NCBI RefSeq assembly: GCF_017573465.1
Contig: NZ_JAGEPF010000056.1
Location: 1-48,781, forward strand
Length of the DNA: 48,781 nt
Reading direction: 5' to 3'
From: Actinomadura violacea
Lineage (GTDB): Bacteria; Actinomycetota; Actinomycetes; Streptosporangiales; Streptosporangiaceae
The notes beneath the pieces were generated by a model, which worked only from the letters and a program-made list of their open reading frames with translations, was not told where the DNA came from and made no database searches. Position numbers and translations under genes: made by a program. This document shows positions 31,327 through 39,286 of this stretch, one piece after another (position 1 is the first letter of the stretch; every line of letters starts with the position of its first letter).

Positions 31327-32222
31327 CGGGCGCCTCCCTGGCCGTTGCCGGGCCGAGTCAGCAGGCAGACGTCGGCGTGGACACGGGCGGCCGGCGGCAG
31401 GGCACGAGAGCGGATGTCGCGAAGTTGCCCGAGGTCGCCGGGGCCGGCCTGGACGAGGAGGGTGTCTCCTTCGACCGGGACACGGACGGCGATGACGTGC
31501 TGGCTGTAGCGGAACCCGGCGGTACGGGCCTGCCGGATGATCGCCGGTGCCGGGTCGACGAGCCGTCCACGGTGGTGGCGGGCGGTGGTGACGACCGCCA
31601 GATGTCCGCCCGGCCGCAGCAGGCGGAACGCGGCGGGCAGGAACGAGCGGGCTTGGAAGGCGCTGTCGGTCAGCACGTCGGACAGGCAGGCCGGGCACCC
31701 GCCACGGGCTTGACCGGTTCTCGTCGCGGTGGCGCCGGGCGTCGGCGGTGCCGCGATCACCAGGGAGACCTGGCCGAGGTGGTCGGCGATACCGCGGTGC
31801 ATCTGGTCGGCGCGGCAAGGACGCATCTTCACCCGTTCGAGGTGTTCGAGCGGCAGTACGGCGCGGAGTTGGGTGCCGATGTGGCGGGCGAGCGGGAAGT
31901 GCGGGACGCAGGCGATGGCCCGCCGGTCGAGGTGCGCGGCGGCATGGAGGGTGGCGTTGTTGGCGGTGAACGCCTCGGCGACCAGGTCTCCCTCCTGGGT
32001 CGTGGTGGTGATGAGGTGGCGGGCCAGCGCGGTGCTGATGCTCGCGCGGTGCCGGTCGCAGGTACGGACCCGTGCGGCACGGTGCACCGGTCCTTGACGC
32101 TGTTGGCCGTCGTGGCGGAAGGGCTGGTCGGTGGTGTCGTCGGGGCAGAGCCAGACGGTCAGTGGCAGGAACTGCCGCGCGGGAATCGCCGGTGTCGGCT
32201 TGGGCTGGTCGGTGTCGGTCAT
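31323..32222 (-). CDS. Methyltransferase-like protein with changed motifs
   Basis: A 299-residue protein with the outline of a DNA methyltransferase: EGDLVAEAFTANNATLHAA lies where DPFxGxGTT is expected, LVIAAPPTPG where TSPPY is expected, and LRPGGHLAVVTTARHHRGR is the normal late strand. The AdoMet glycines and catalytic aromatic residue are missing, so it may be inactive or may help the next gene as a partner subunit. It contains a CPACL motif. The ATG at 32222 is the only sensible start; the frame further upstream has no ribosome binding site. It is the first gene of the minus-strand methyltransferase/recombinase operon. Confidence 0.65.
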   Translation of the reverse strand: MTDTDQPKPTPAIPARQFLPLTVWLCPDDTTDQPFRHDGQQRQGPVHRAARVRTCDRHRASISTALARHLITTTTQEGDLVAEAFTANNATLHAAAHLDRRAIACVPHFPLARHIGTQLRAVLPLEHLERVKMRPCRADQMHRGIADHLGQVSLVIAAPPTPGATATRTGQARGGCPACLSDVLTDSAFQARSFLPAAFRLLRPGGHLAVVTTARHHRGRLVDPAPAIIRQARTAGFRYSQHVIAVRVPVEGDTLLVQAGPGDLGQLRDIRSRALPPAARVHADVCLLTRPGNGQGGAR

Positions 32223-32791
32223 GCTGGGTGACCCGTGATGGTCGCCCGGTCCCCTGTCACTAAGTAAGAGACCCGTCGCGTGCGGACCTTGGACAACCGG
32301 CGTCTTCGGCGAACCGCTGGACGGGGTCGCAGCCGGTGGGGTGCACCGCCGCCTGGATCGGCCGGCGGTCTCCCGTGAACGCGGTAGATGGAAAAGGGAA
32401 AGCCCCTGAACACTCGCCGGCGTGTGAACAGGCCGCAGAGAGGTCGAGGAACAAAAGGGAGCGATCCGGGCGGTGGAGGGGTACCGCAAGAGGGCGGCGA
32501 AGGGTTTTGATCTTCCTTTCCCCGTTCACCCGCCGGCCTGGCGTCCATGCAGGTCAGAGGCATTTCGCGCACTTGCCGATCTTTGACCGGGCGAATCCGC
32601 CTCTCCTGTACTCACGGTCCGCGCATCGCGTCCATGCAGGTCACAGCGCTTTTCAGCAGATCATGAACAGATTGGGTGCCGGCTCGGCTGTGTGTCCACG
32701 CCGAGGGACGGCCGAGAAGTGTCCATGATCTGTCCATGGCGTCTGTGGAGATGTCGGTGTCCGATCCGGAACCGATCTCTCGGGGGTCTTC
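32223..32791. promoter_or_regulatory. Divergent control region with direct and inverted repeats
   Basis: These 569 bases separate the integrase-side operon from the conjugation operon. A 16-bp direct repeat GCGTCCATGCAGGTCA occurs at 32541-32556 and 32628-32643, and its core GTCCATG occurs twice more at 32721-32727 and 32732-32738. An inverted repeat CTCGGC/GCCGAG lies at 32683-32705. Such a place suits promoters, operator repeats or a transfer origin; which of these it is cannot be told from the sequence. Confidence 0.5.
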
Positions 32792-33685
32792 ATGCACACC
32801 GCCAGCCTCATCACCGCCGCCGCCGTCCGACCGACCAGCGGCCCGGCCCTTGGCAAGGCGTCGCGTTCACGCGGCCGCACCGACAACGCCGACCGCCGGT
32901 GCGACCGCCGCACCGCGCTGGAGACCGCGCACGCGCTGAACGCCGCAGAGCGCAGCTTCGCCGCGCTGGTGCAGGGGCCGGCGCCGTTGACGGTGGACGG
33001 CGCCGCGCTCGGGCACGGGCTGCCCGCCCGCCCGATCGATCTGCTGGAACTGCGGGCGATCCTGCTGCACCCGGCGACCTCCTGCGACACCCGCGACCAT
33101 GTGTGGAGGGACCTGGTCACGCGGGCCCGCCGCCACGGCGCCGACTGGATCATCGGATGCGTGGGCGTCGCACTGCCGGGGTTGAAGGCGGTCGTACGTG
33201 ACCGGCTCGTCTACCTGGACAGCGACTCCGAGGTCGGTACCGCGCGGGTCGCCGGGGACCTGGTGACCGCGTTCTTCCACGCGCTGCTGCGCGCGGATCT
33301 GAACCGGCCGAAGGTCGCGCAGCGGCTGCTGTCGCAGTCGGCCCAGAACGTGGTGCGCACCTACCGGCCCAAGGTGCGGACGGTGCCGGTCGACCCGTAC
33401 ACCATGGCCGAACTGGACCCGTCGGCCGCCTCGGCCGGCGGGCACCCGGAGATGCTGCTGGACTCGGCGGTGCGCCAGGGCGTCATCACGGCGCACGACG
33501 CCGAGATCATCGCGGTGACCCGGCTGGACAAGGTGCCCCCGGCGGAGCTGGCCGAACGCCTGGGCACCTCCTACGAGGCACTGATGAAGCGCCGTCGCCG
33601 CGCCGAGATGCGGCTGGTCGAGGCGGTGAAGGACAACGGGCTGCGCGACGACATCGAGTACCTGATGTCCACAACCGGGGCCTGA
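32792..33685 (+). CDS. Sigma-factor-like DNA-binding protein heading the conjugation operon
   Basis: A 297-residue protein. The central part (about 105-200) resembles a sigma-70 region 2-like helical bundle (DHVWRDLVTRARRHG, VAGDLVTAFFHALLRADL). The C-terminal part has a region 4-like HTH (HDAEIIAVTRLDKVPPAELA followed by ERLGTSYEALMKRRRRAEMR). It might direct transcription of the transfer genes that follow on the same strand. A GGGGG box lies 6 bases before the ATG. The match to sigma factors is by eye and moderate; a general HTH regulator is the alternative. Confidence 0.6.
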   Translation: MHTASLITAAAVRPTSGPALGKASRSRGRTDNADRRCDRRTALETAHALNAAERSFAALVQGPAPLTVDGAALGHGLPARPIDLLELRAILLHPATSCDTRDHVWRDLVTRARRHGADWIIGCVGVALPGLKAVVRDRLVYLDSDSEVGTARVAGDLVTAFFHALLRADLNRPKVAQRLLSQSAQNVVRTYRPKVRTVPVDPYTMAELDPSAASAGGHPEMLLDSAVRQGVITAHDAEIIAVTRLDKVPPAELAERLGTSYEALMKRRRRAEMRLVEAVKDNGLRDDIEYLMSTTGA

Positions 33686-33908
33686 GGGGTCCCTTCCTTG
33701 TTGAGAGGAACCGCAGGGGCGAGGACAAGGTCGCGGGCCGGATGTTCACCCGGTCCCCACCGTCCGACCATCCGCCGAGTGCCCTTGAAGGAGGACACCC
33801 GCACGGCCCCGGCCCCGTCTTCGCCCCGCGGTTTCCCTCACCACCCGCAGCGCGCCGTTCCCGCGCCCGCTGCTTCCGCCGCATCGTGCTCGTGCTTGGA
33901 GGGCTCTG

Positions 33909-34331
33909 GTGAGCATCCGCCCCTTGTCCGATCTCGTTCCGTCCCGCTTGCCGCGTTGTCGGCTCCGTGTGAGCCGGGCGCGTCTGGCCGTCGCCGTCCT
34001 GATCGGTTGCGCCGGTCTGCTGCTGTCGTACTCGGTGGTCGTGGTCACGGTCACCTCGGTCGCGCAGGCCAGTGCAGAACCGGCCATGCTGGCCGGCAAC
34101 GCGCGGCTCGATCAGGTGATCGGCAATCTCCGCAACGTCATCGTCGGGCTGCTGGTCGCGCTGGCCACGCTGTTCGCCACGATCGGCGGTGTCCGCTACC
34201 TGCTGGCCGGGGGTGATCCCAGCGAGGCCGAGGCGGGAAAGCGCACCCTGCGCAACGCCGCGATCGGATACGGAATCGCGGCTCTGGCGCCGGTGCTAGT
34301 GCAGATCCTCCAGTACATCGTCGGGTCCTGA
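33909..34331 (+). CDS. VirB2/TrbC-like pilin of the transfer system
   Basis: A 140-residue protein with three hydrophobic segments at about 26-50, 74-95 and 112-135 and a short loop (LLAGGDPSEAEAGKRTLRNA) typical of TrbC/VirB2 family proteins. It would be the small pore or pilus subunit in the membrane. GTG start with GGAGG about 8 bases upstream. It is followed after 2 bases by the VirB6-like gene. Confidence 0.75.
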   Translation: MSIRPLSDLVPSRLPRCRLRVSRARLAVAVLIGCAGLLLSYSVVVVTVTSVAQASAEPAMLAGNARLDQVIGNLRNVIVGLLVALATLFATIGGVRYLLAGGDPSEAEAGKRTLRNAAIGYGIAALAPVLVQILQYIVGS

Positions 34332-34333
34332 AC

Positions 34334-36052
34334 GTGCGCGCCTTCCCTGTGAAGGGCTCGCGCTGGCTGGTCCTGCTCGGTGTCATGGCACTCACCGGGG
34401 TCTGCGTGCTGAGCGTGGCGTCACGCGCCGACGTGGCTGAGCCTCCGCCGAGGCCGTCGCCCGCACCGGTGCCGAGCACCACCCCGCCTGCGACGCCGTC
34501 CGTGGTCCCGACCACGACGCCGTCCATCTCGCCGAGTGGCACCGACACCGGCGACGGTGACGGGATCTCGACCGGAGGGGACGGCAAGGACGAGTGCGGC
34601 TGGATCGATGTCGGGTGCAAGACCAAGCAGGCCATCACCGGCTGGTTCCAGGCACTGGCCAGCGGGGCCCTGAAGCCGGTGATGGGCACGCTGGCCGCGA
34701 CGCAGTTCTCCACGCCCGAGATCGGGTCGGGGCCGATGAAGCGGGCCGAGCAGATCTGGGGCACCGCGCTGGCGATCGCCGACACCTGCTTCGTGCTGCT
34801 GGTGACGCTCGCCGGCGTGATGCTGATGGCCGGACAGACCTTCGCGGGCGAAACCTCGCCCGGCCAGGCCATCAGGCGCATGGTGCTCGCCTTCCTCGCG
34901 ATGAACACCAGCCTGATCTGGATCGGCTACGGCATCCAGTTCGCCAACGGGCTGGCTACCGCGATCCTGATGAACGGCACCGACAAGATCGACCCGGATC
35001 AGGCCGGACGAGTGCTGGCCGAAGGCATCGAAGCCTCCATCAACACCGGCGGCGCCTTCTACACGATCGTCTCGCTGATCATCGTGGTGCTGGCGACGAT
35101 CCTGCTGTTCGGGTACGTGATGCGCCTGGCGATCATCATGGTCCTGGTCGGCCTGGCACCGGTCGCGCTGATGTTCCACGCCCTCGCGCTCACCGACGGC
35201 TTGGCGCGGCTGTGGTGGCGCGGGATCTCCGGCACGTTGGCGATCCAGGTCTGCCAGTCGTTCGTGTTCATCACCGCACTGCAACTGCTGCTGTCGCAGC
35301 ACGGCGACAACAACCACTTCTTCATCGGTGTCCCGACCGAGCGGGCCGAACTGATCGACCTGCTGCTGGTCATCGCGCTTCTGTACATGCTGATCCGCAT
35401 TCCGCGGTGGGTCGCGCGGACGGTGTGGCAGTCCGCGCAGCCGCGCACGCTCCAGCGACTCGTCAAAACCCTGCTGGTCTACAAGGTGTTCGGCGCCGTC
35501 AACAACGCGGCCGGACGAGTGCTGCGGGGCACCAAGACCCCGCATGCCGCTGCGGGCGGCACGAGGACCGGCCGCCCTGGCCCCGGTGGTGGGGGACATC
35601 GGAACCGTCGTCCCCACGGCGGCCCGCACGGCGGTCCCCACGGCGGCGGCCCCAACAGCCCGAACGGACCGAGCGGCGGGCCCGGCCCGCAACCCGATCG
35701 CGGTAGCGCGCACGGCGCCCGGCCCCACGAACGACGCGGTCCCGACCGCAGGCACCGTCCCCGCCCCACACCCGACCCCACGCCACGCACCGGGCCCCGC
35801 AACGCGCCGTTCCCGGCCGGACGCACGCACACCGGTAGATCGCCGCGTCCTGACCACAGCGCGGCCCCACAGGCCCGGACAGCACGCCGCCCCGCCCCGC
35901 AGGACGGCCCCACCCGGCCACACCCGCGCATCCCGGCACCGACGCCCACCCGGCCCTATCGGCGCGCTGAGAACCCGCGCCGTCCGACGCCGCGCCGTTT
36001 CGTGCGGCTCGATCCACCGCGCCAAAGCCGCTACGGCAGGAGAAACCGTTGA
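34334..36052 (+). CDS. VirB6/TrbL-like multi-pass membrane protein
   Basis: A 572-residue protein with an N-terminal signal-like helix (WLVLLGVMALTGVCVLSVAS), a Pro/Thr/Ser-rich spacer, and then about seven membrane helices between residues 150 and 360 (for example FYTIVSLIIVVLATILLFGY), the pattern of TrbL/VirB6 channel proteins. The last 190 residues are a low-complexity, strongly basic Gly/Pro/Arg/His tail, probably cytosolic and possibly DNA-binding. It overlaps the next gene by 4 bases. Confidence 0.8.
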   Translation: MRAFPVKGSRWLVLLGVMALTGVCVLSVASRADVAEPPPRPSPAPVPSTTPPATPSVVPTTTPSISPSGTDTGDGDGISTGGDGKDECGWIDVGCKTKQAITGWFQALASGALKPVMGTLAATQFSTPEIGSGPMKRAEQIWGTALAIADTCFVLLVTLAGVMLMAGQTFAGETSPGQAIRRMVLAFLAMNTSLIWIGYGIQFANGLATAILMNGTDKIDPDQAGRVLAEGIEASINTGGAFYTIVSLIIVVLATILLFGYVMRLAIIMVLVGLAPVALMFHALALTDGLARLWWRGISGTLAIQVCQSFVFITALQLLLSQHGDNNHFFIGVPTERAELIDLLLVIALLYMLIRIPRWVARTVWQSAQPRTLQRLVKTLLVYKVFGAVNNAAGRVLRGTKTPHAAAGGTRTGRPGPGGGGHRNRRPHGGPHGGPHGGGPNSPNGPSGGPGPQPDRGSAHGARPHERRGPDRRHRPRPTPDPTPRTGPRNAPFPAGRTHTGRSPRPDHSAAPQARTARRPAPQDGPTRPHPRIPAPTPTRPYRRAENPRRPTPRRFVRLDPPRQSRYGRRNR

Positions 36053-37032
36053 ACGACGACTACGAGCCACTGTCGGCCCGCATCCCCGCCGACATCGAGC
36101 AACCCGACAAGATCATGTACGGGCTCACCGCCCGCCAACTCGCCATCCTCGGCACCACCGCCCTGGTGACGGTCACGGTCTTCACGGCCGTCGCGCCCAT
36201 CCTGCCCGTCCCCATCGTCGCCGGGCTCTGCTTTCCGCTGGTGGCGGCCGGATGCTCGATGGCACTCGGCCGCCGCGACGGCATGGGCCTGGACCGGTTC
36301 GCCCTCGCCGCCCTCGACCACCTGCGCCGCCGCCGAACCCTGGTCGCCGCACCCGAAGGCGTCTCGGCGCCTCCGGCATGGTGCCGGGTACGCGGCACAC
36401 TGCCCGGGCCACTGCGGTTCCCGGTCCGCGCCATCCGCCAAGACGGCGTCATGGACCTGGACGGCGGCGCAACCGCCGCACTCGTCCGAGCCGGAACCAT
36501 CTCCCTGGGGCTGCGCACCGCCACCGAACAGGCCGCGCTCGTGGGGTTCTTCGGACGGTGGCTCAACTCACTGGAATCCCCAGCGCAGATCGTCGTCCAG
36601 GCACGCCCCGTCGACCTCTCCGAACTCACCGACCGGGTAGCCGAGGCCGCCGCCGACCTTCCGCATCCAGCATTGCGGCAAGCCGCCGAAGGCCACGCCG
36701 CCTACCTCGACGAGCTGGGCGCCTCCCGCAACCTGCTGACACGCGAGGTGCTGATCATCCTGCGCGACCAGCCCATGCCCGCCACACCAGGCGCCGGACG
36801 AAGGGGCCGGGGGCGGGCACGCGAGGCCGGCGCCGCGATCGTCGCACGCCGCGCCATCGACACCGTCCGCACCCTGACCGGCTTCGGGCTCAGCGCCCAG
36901 GCCCTGGACGCAGACGAATGCGTCCGCGTGCTTTCCGAAGCGCTTTCGCCCAACGACACACGCCCCGTCCCGTCCGCCGACCTCAACCAGCCCATCACCG
37001 TCCACGACACGACCGAGGAGCCCCAGCCATGA
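36049..37032 (+). CDS. PrgI/VirB3-like protein with VirB4 N-terminal-like part
   Basis: A 327-residue protein. The first 90 residues match the PrgI family: a conserved start (ARIPADIEQPDKIMYGLTAR) and two membrane helices, as in VirB3 of Gram-positive systems. The rest is soluble and resembles the N-terminal region that precedes VirB4 ATPases. The TTG start overlaps the previous stop, with AGGAG 6 bases upstream. PrgI proteins anchor the VirB4 motor at the membrane. Confidence 0.75.
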   Translation: MNDDYEPLSARIPADIEQPDKIMYGLTARQLAILGTTALVTVTVFTAVAPILPVPIVAGLCFPLVAAGCSMALGRRDGMGLDRFALAALDHLRRRRTLVAAPEGVSAPPAWCRVRGTLPGPLRFPVRAIRQDGVMDLDGGATAALVRAGTISLGLRTATEQAALVGFFGRWLNSLESPAQIVVQARPVDLSELTDRVAEAAADLPHPALRQAAEGHAAYLDELGASRNLLTREVLIILRDQPMPATPGAGRRGRGRAREAGAAIVARRAIDTVRTLTGFGLSAQALDADECVRVLSEALSPNDTRPVPSADLNQPITVHDTTEEPQP

Positions 37033-37460
37033 CGCGATTCCACCGCCGCCCCCAGCACAATTCGACCGACCCGACCGACCTGGTCGCCGGGCTCCGCATG
37101 GGCGCCCAAGGATTCTGCGGCGAAATCGCCGCGGTCGAGCTGCTGATCGCACACCGCTCCTGGCTCACCCGCGACGACTTCCTCGAACGCTTCATCCACA
37201 CCGGGCCCGTTCCGTTGGACAGCGTCGAGCCCGCCTTGGCGTGGGTGAGGTGGACCGCCGCCGCCACCGCCTTCGATTCGGGACGGCTGGCGTGCTCGTC
37301 CGGGGAGGCCGCCGTCCTGGACATCGCCATCGCCCTGGCGACCGGCCGCCGGTTCCCCACCTCCGCGCTGAGCAGTCTCGACCGCGACAACTTCGCCAAG
37401 GTCCTCACCGCGATCGTCCGCGCGGGCGGCCACAAGAACGTCCAAGTGGAGATCCGATGA
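37029..37460 (+). CDS. Conserved-position small protein of the transfer operon
   Basis: A 143-residue soluble protein joined to both neighbours by ATGA overlaps. Segments FCGEIAAVELLIAHRSWLTR and ALSSLDRDNFAKVLTAIV suggest an all-alpha fold. I do not recognise a family. Its place between the PrgI-like and VirB4 genes suggests a transfer accessory role. The frame is open far upstream, but that part is a shadow. Confidence 0.7.
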   Translation: MTRFHRRPQHNSTDPTDLVAGLRMGAQGFCGEIAAVELLIAHRSWLTRDDFLERFIHTGPVPLDSVEPALAWVRWTAAATAFDSGRLACSSGEAAVLDIAIALATGRRFPTSALSSLDRDNFAKVLTAIVRAGGHKNVQVEIR

Positions 37461-39286
37461 CCACAACGCATCGTTCACCACTTCGCGCGGTCTTCTCGCT
37501 GATGGCCGGCGCCGCGCCGACTTCCGCCCAAGGCGGCGACGCCCAGGAAGCCACCACCGATCTGGGTAACCTGCTCGCGCCGTCCGCGCTGCGCATCAAC
37601 GCCTCGTCCTTGGAACTGCCCGAGGGCTGTTGCGCGTCGTTCGCGATCGCCGGATATCCGCGCGAGGTCGGTGCAGGCTGGCTGGAGCCGCTGCTCACCT
37701 ACCCCGGCCGCCTCGACGTCGCCCTGCACATCGAGCCGATCCCGCCGATAGTGGCCGCGCAACGCCTGCGTCGACAATTGGCGCGGCTGGAGTCCAGCGC
37801 CCGCGCCAACGCCGAGGCCGGCCGGTTGGCCGACTTCAACGTCGAGGCCGCCGCCGACGACGCCGCCGAGCTGGCCGCCTCACTCGCCAGAGGGCACGGC
37901 CGCCTCTTCCGAGTCGGCCTCTACCTCACCGTCCACGCCCTCGACGCCGAAGAACTGGACACCGAGGTTCAGCAGGTGCGGGGCCTGGCCGGGTCGCTGC
38001 TGCTCGATGCCCAGCCCACCACGTTCCGCGCCTTGCAGGGATGGACGACCACGCTGCCGCTCGGCGTCGATGCGATCCGGCAGCGCCGGACCTTCGACAC
38101 CCAGGCGTTGGCCGCCTCGTTCCCGTTCGCCTCACCCGACCTGAACGCCCCCGCCGGATCCACCGGCGTGCTCTACGGGGTGAACGTCGCCAGCTCCGGA
38201 GTGGTCGTCTGGGACCGGTTCGCCCAGGACAACCACAACTCCGTCGTCCTAGCCCGCTCAGGCGCGGGAAAAAGCTACTTCACCAAACTCGAAGCCCTCC
38301 GCCTGCTGTATCACGGGGTCGAGGTGTCGGTGATCGACCCCGAAGACGAGTACCGGGCCTTGGCCGAGACCACCGGCGGCACCCACCTCGCGCTCGGCGC
38401 CAAGGGAGTCGCGTTCAACCCGTTCGACCTGCCCACAGGCCAGGGCGACGACACCCTGATCCGCCGCGCCCTGTTCACCCAGACCCTCGTCGCCGCCATG
38501 CTCGGCGAACCCCTGAAACCGTCCGCCCGACCCGTCCTCGACCGCGCCATCTTGGCCGCCTACGCCGCCAAAGGCATCAACATCGACCCCGCCACCTGGA
38601 CACGCCCCGCACCGCTACTGGCCGACCTGGTCGAACAACTCGCCATCAGCTCCCACCCCGACGGCGTGGAGATCGCCGACCACCTCGCCCCCTACGCCGC
38701 CGGGTCCTACAAGGAACTGTTCGCGCAAGCCACCACGACCCGGCCCGACGGGCACCTGGTCGTATTCTCACTGCGCGACCTGCCCGAAGAGGTCAAGTCC
38801 GTCGGGGTACTGCTGGCGCTGGACGCGATCTGGCGCAAGGTCGCCAACCCCACCGACCGCCGCCCCCGTCTCGTCATCGTCGACGAGGCGTGGATGCTGA
38901 TGAACCAAGCCGAAGGCGCCCGCTTCCTCTACCGCCTCGCCAAGTCCGCCCGCAAGCACTGGGCCGGGCTCACCGTCGTCACCCAAGACGCCGCCGACCT
39001 ACTCGCCTCCGACCTCGGCCGCGCCGTCGTCGCCAACTCCGCGACCCAGATCCTGCTCCGCCAAGCACCCCAAGCCATCACCGCCGTCGGCGACGCGTTC
39101 GGCCTCTCCGAAGGCGAACGCGCATATCTGCTGTCCGCGGAAAGGGGCGAGGGCCTCTTGTGCGGCGGAAATGCCGGCGATCGGGCAGCCTTCGCCGCCA
39201 TCTCCTCACCCGAAGAACACCAGGTCATCACAACGAACCCCGCCGAGCTGCTCGACCACCACGACGGAGAGGGCGACCCGCTGTGA
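37457..39286 (+). CDS. VirB4-type conjugation ATPase
   Basis: A 609-residue ATPase. After an N-terminal domain, the motor has Walker A ARSGAGKS (266-273), then VSVIDPEDEYRALAETTGG, Walker B RLVIVDEAWMLM and the arginine/Gln-box region TVVTQDAADLLASDLG. VirB4/TraE/TrbE proteins power pilus or channel assembly and DNA transfer. It overlaps both neighbours by 4 bases. The N-terminal PrgI part found in some relatives lies in the separate gene at 36049. Confidence 0.92.
   Translation: MTTTHRSPLRAVFSLMAGAAPTSAQGGDAQEATTDLGNLLAPSALRINASSLELPEGCCASFAIAGYPREVGAGWLEPLLTYPGRLDVALHIEPIPPIVAAQRLRRQLARLESSARANAEAGRLADFNVEAAADDAAELAASLARGHGRLFRVGLYLTVHALDAEELDTEVQQVRGLAGSLLLDAQPTTFRALQGWTTTLPLGVDAIRQRRTFDTQALAASFPFASPDLNAPAGSTGVLYGVNVASSGVVVWDRFAQDNHNSVVLARSGAGKSYFTKLEALRLLYHGVEVSVIDPEDEYRALAETTGGTHLALGAKGVAFNPFDLPTGQGDDTLIRRALFTQTLVAAMLGEPLKPSARPVLDRAILAAYAAKGINIDPATWTRPAPLLADLVEQLAISSHPDGVEIADHLAPYAAGSYKELFAQATTTRPDGHLVVFSLRDLPEEVKSVGVLLALDAIWRKVANPTDRRPRLVIVDEAWMLMNQAEGARFLYRLAKSARKHWAGLTVVTQDAADLLASDLGRAVVANSATQILLRQAPQAITAVGDAFGLSEGERAYLLSAERGEGLLCGGNAGDRAAFAAISSPEEHQVITTNPAELLDHHDGEGDPL

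Noticed and set aside
35544..37028. Long plus-strand frame before the gene at 37029
   Set aside because: Arg/Pro/His-rich shadow of the VirB6-like and PrgI-like genes.
37630..39282. N-terminal extension of the coupling protein
   Set aside because: Shadow of the VirB4 gene; the GTG at 39283 overlaps the VirB4 stop.
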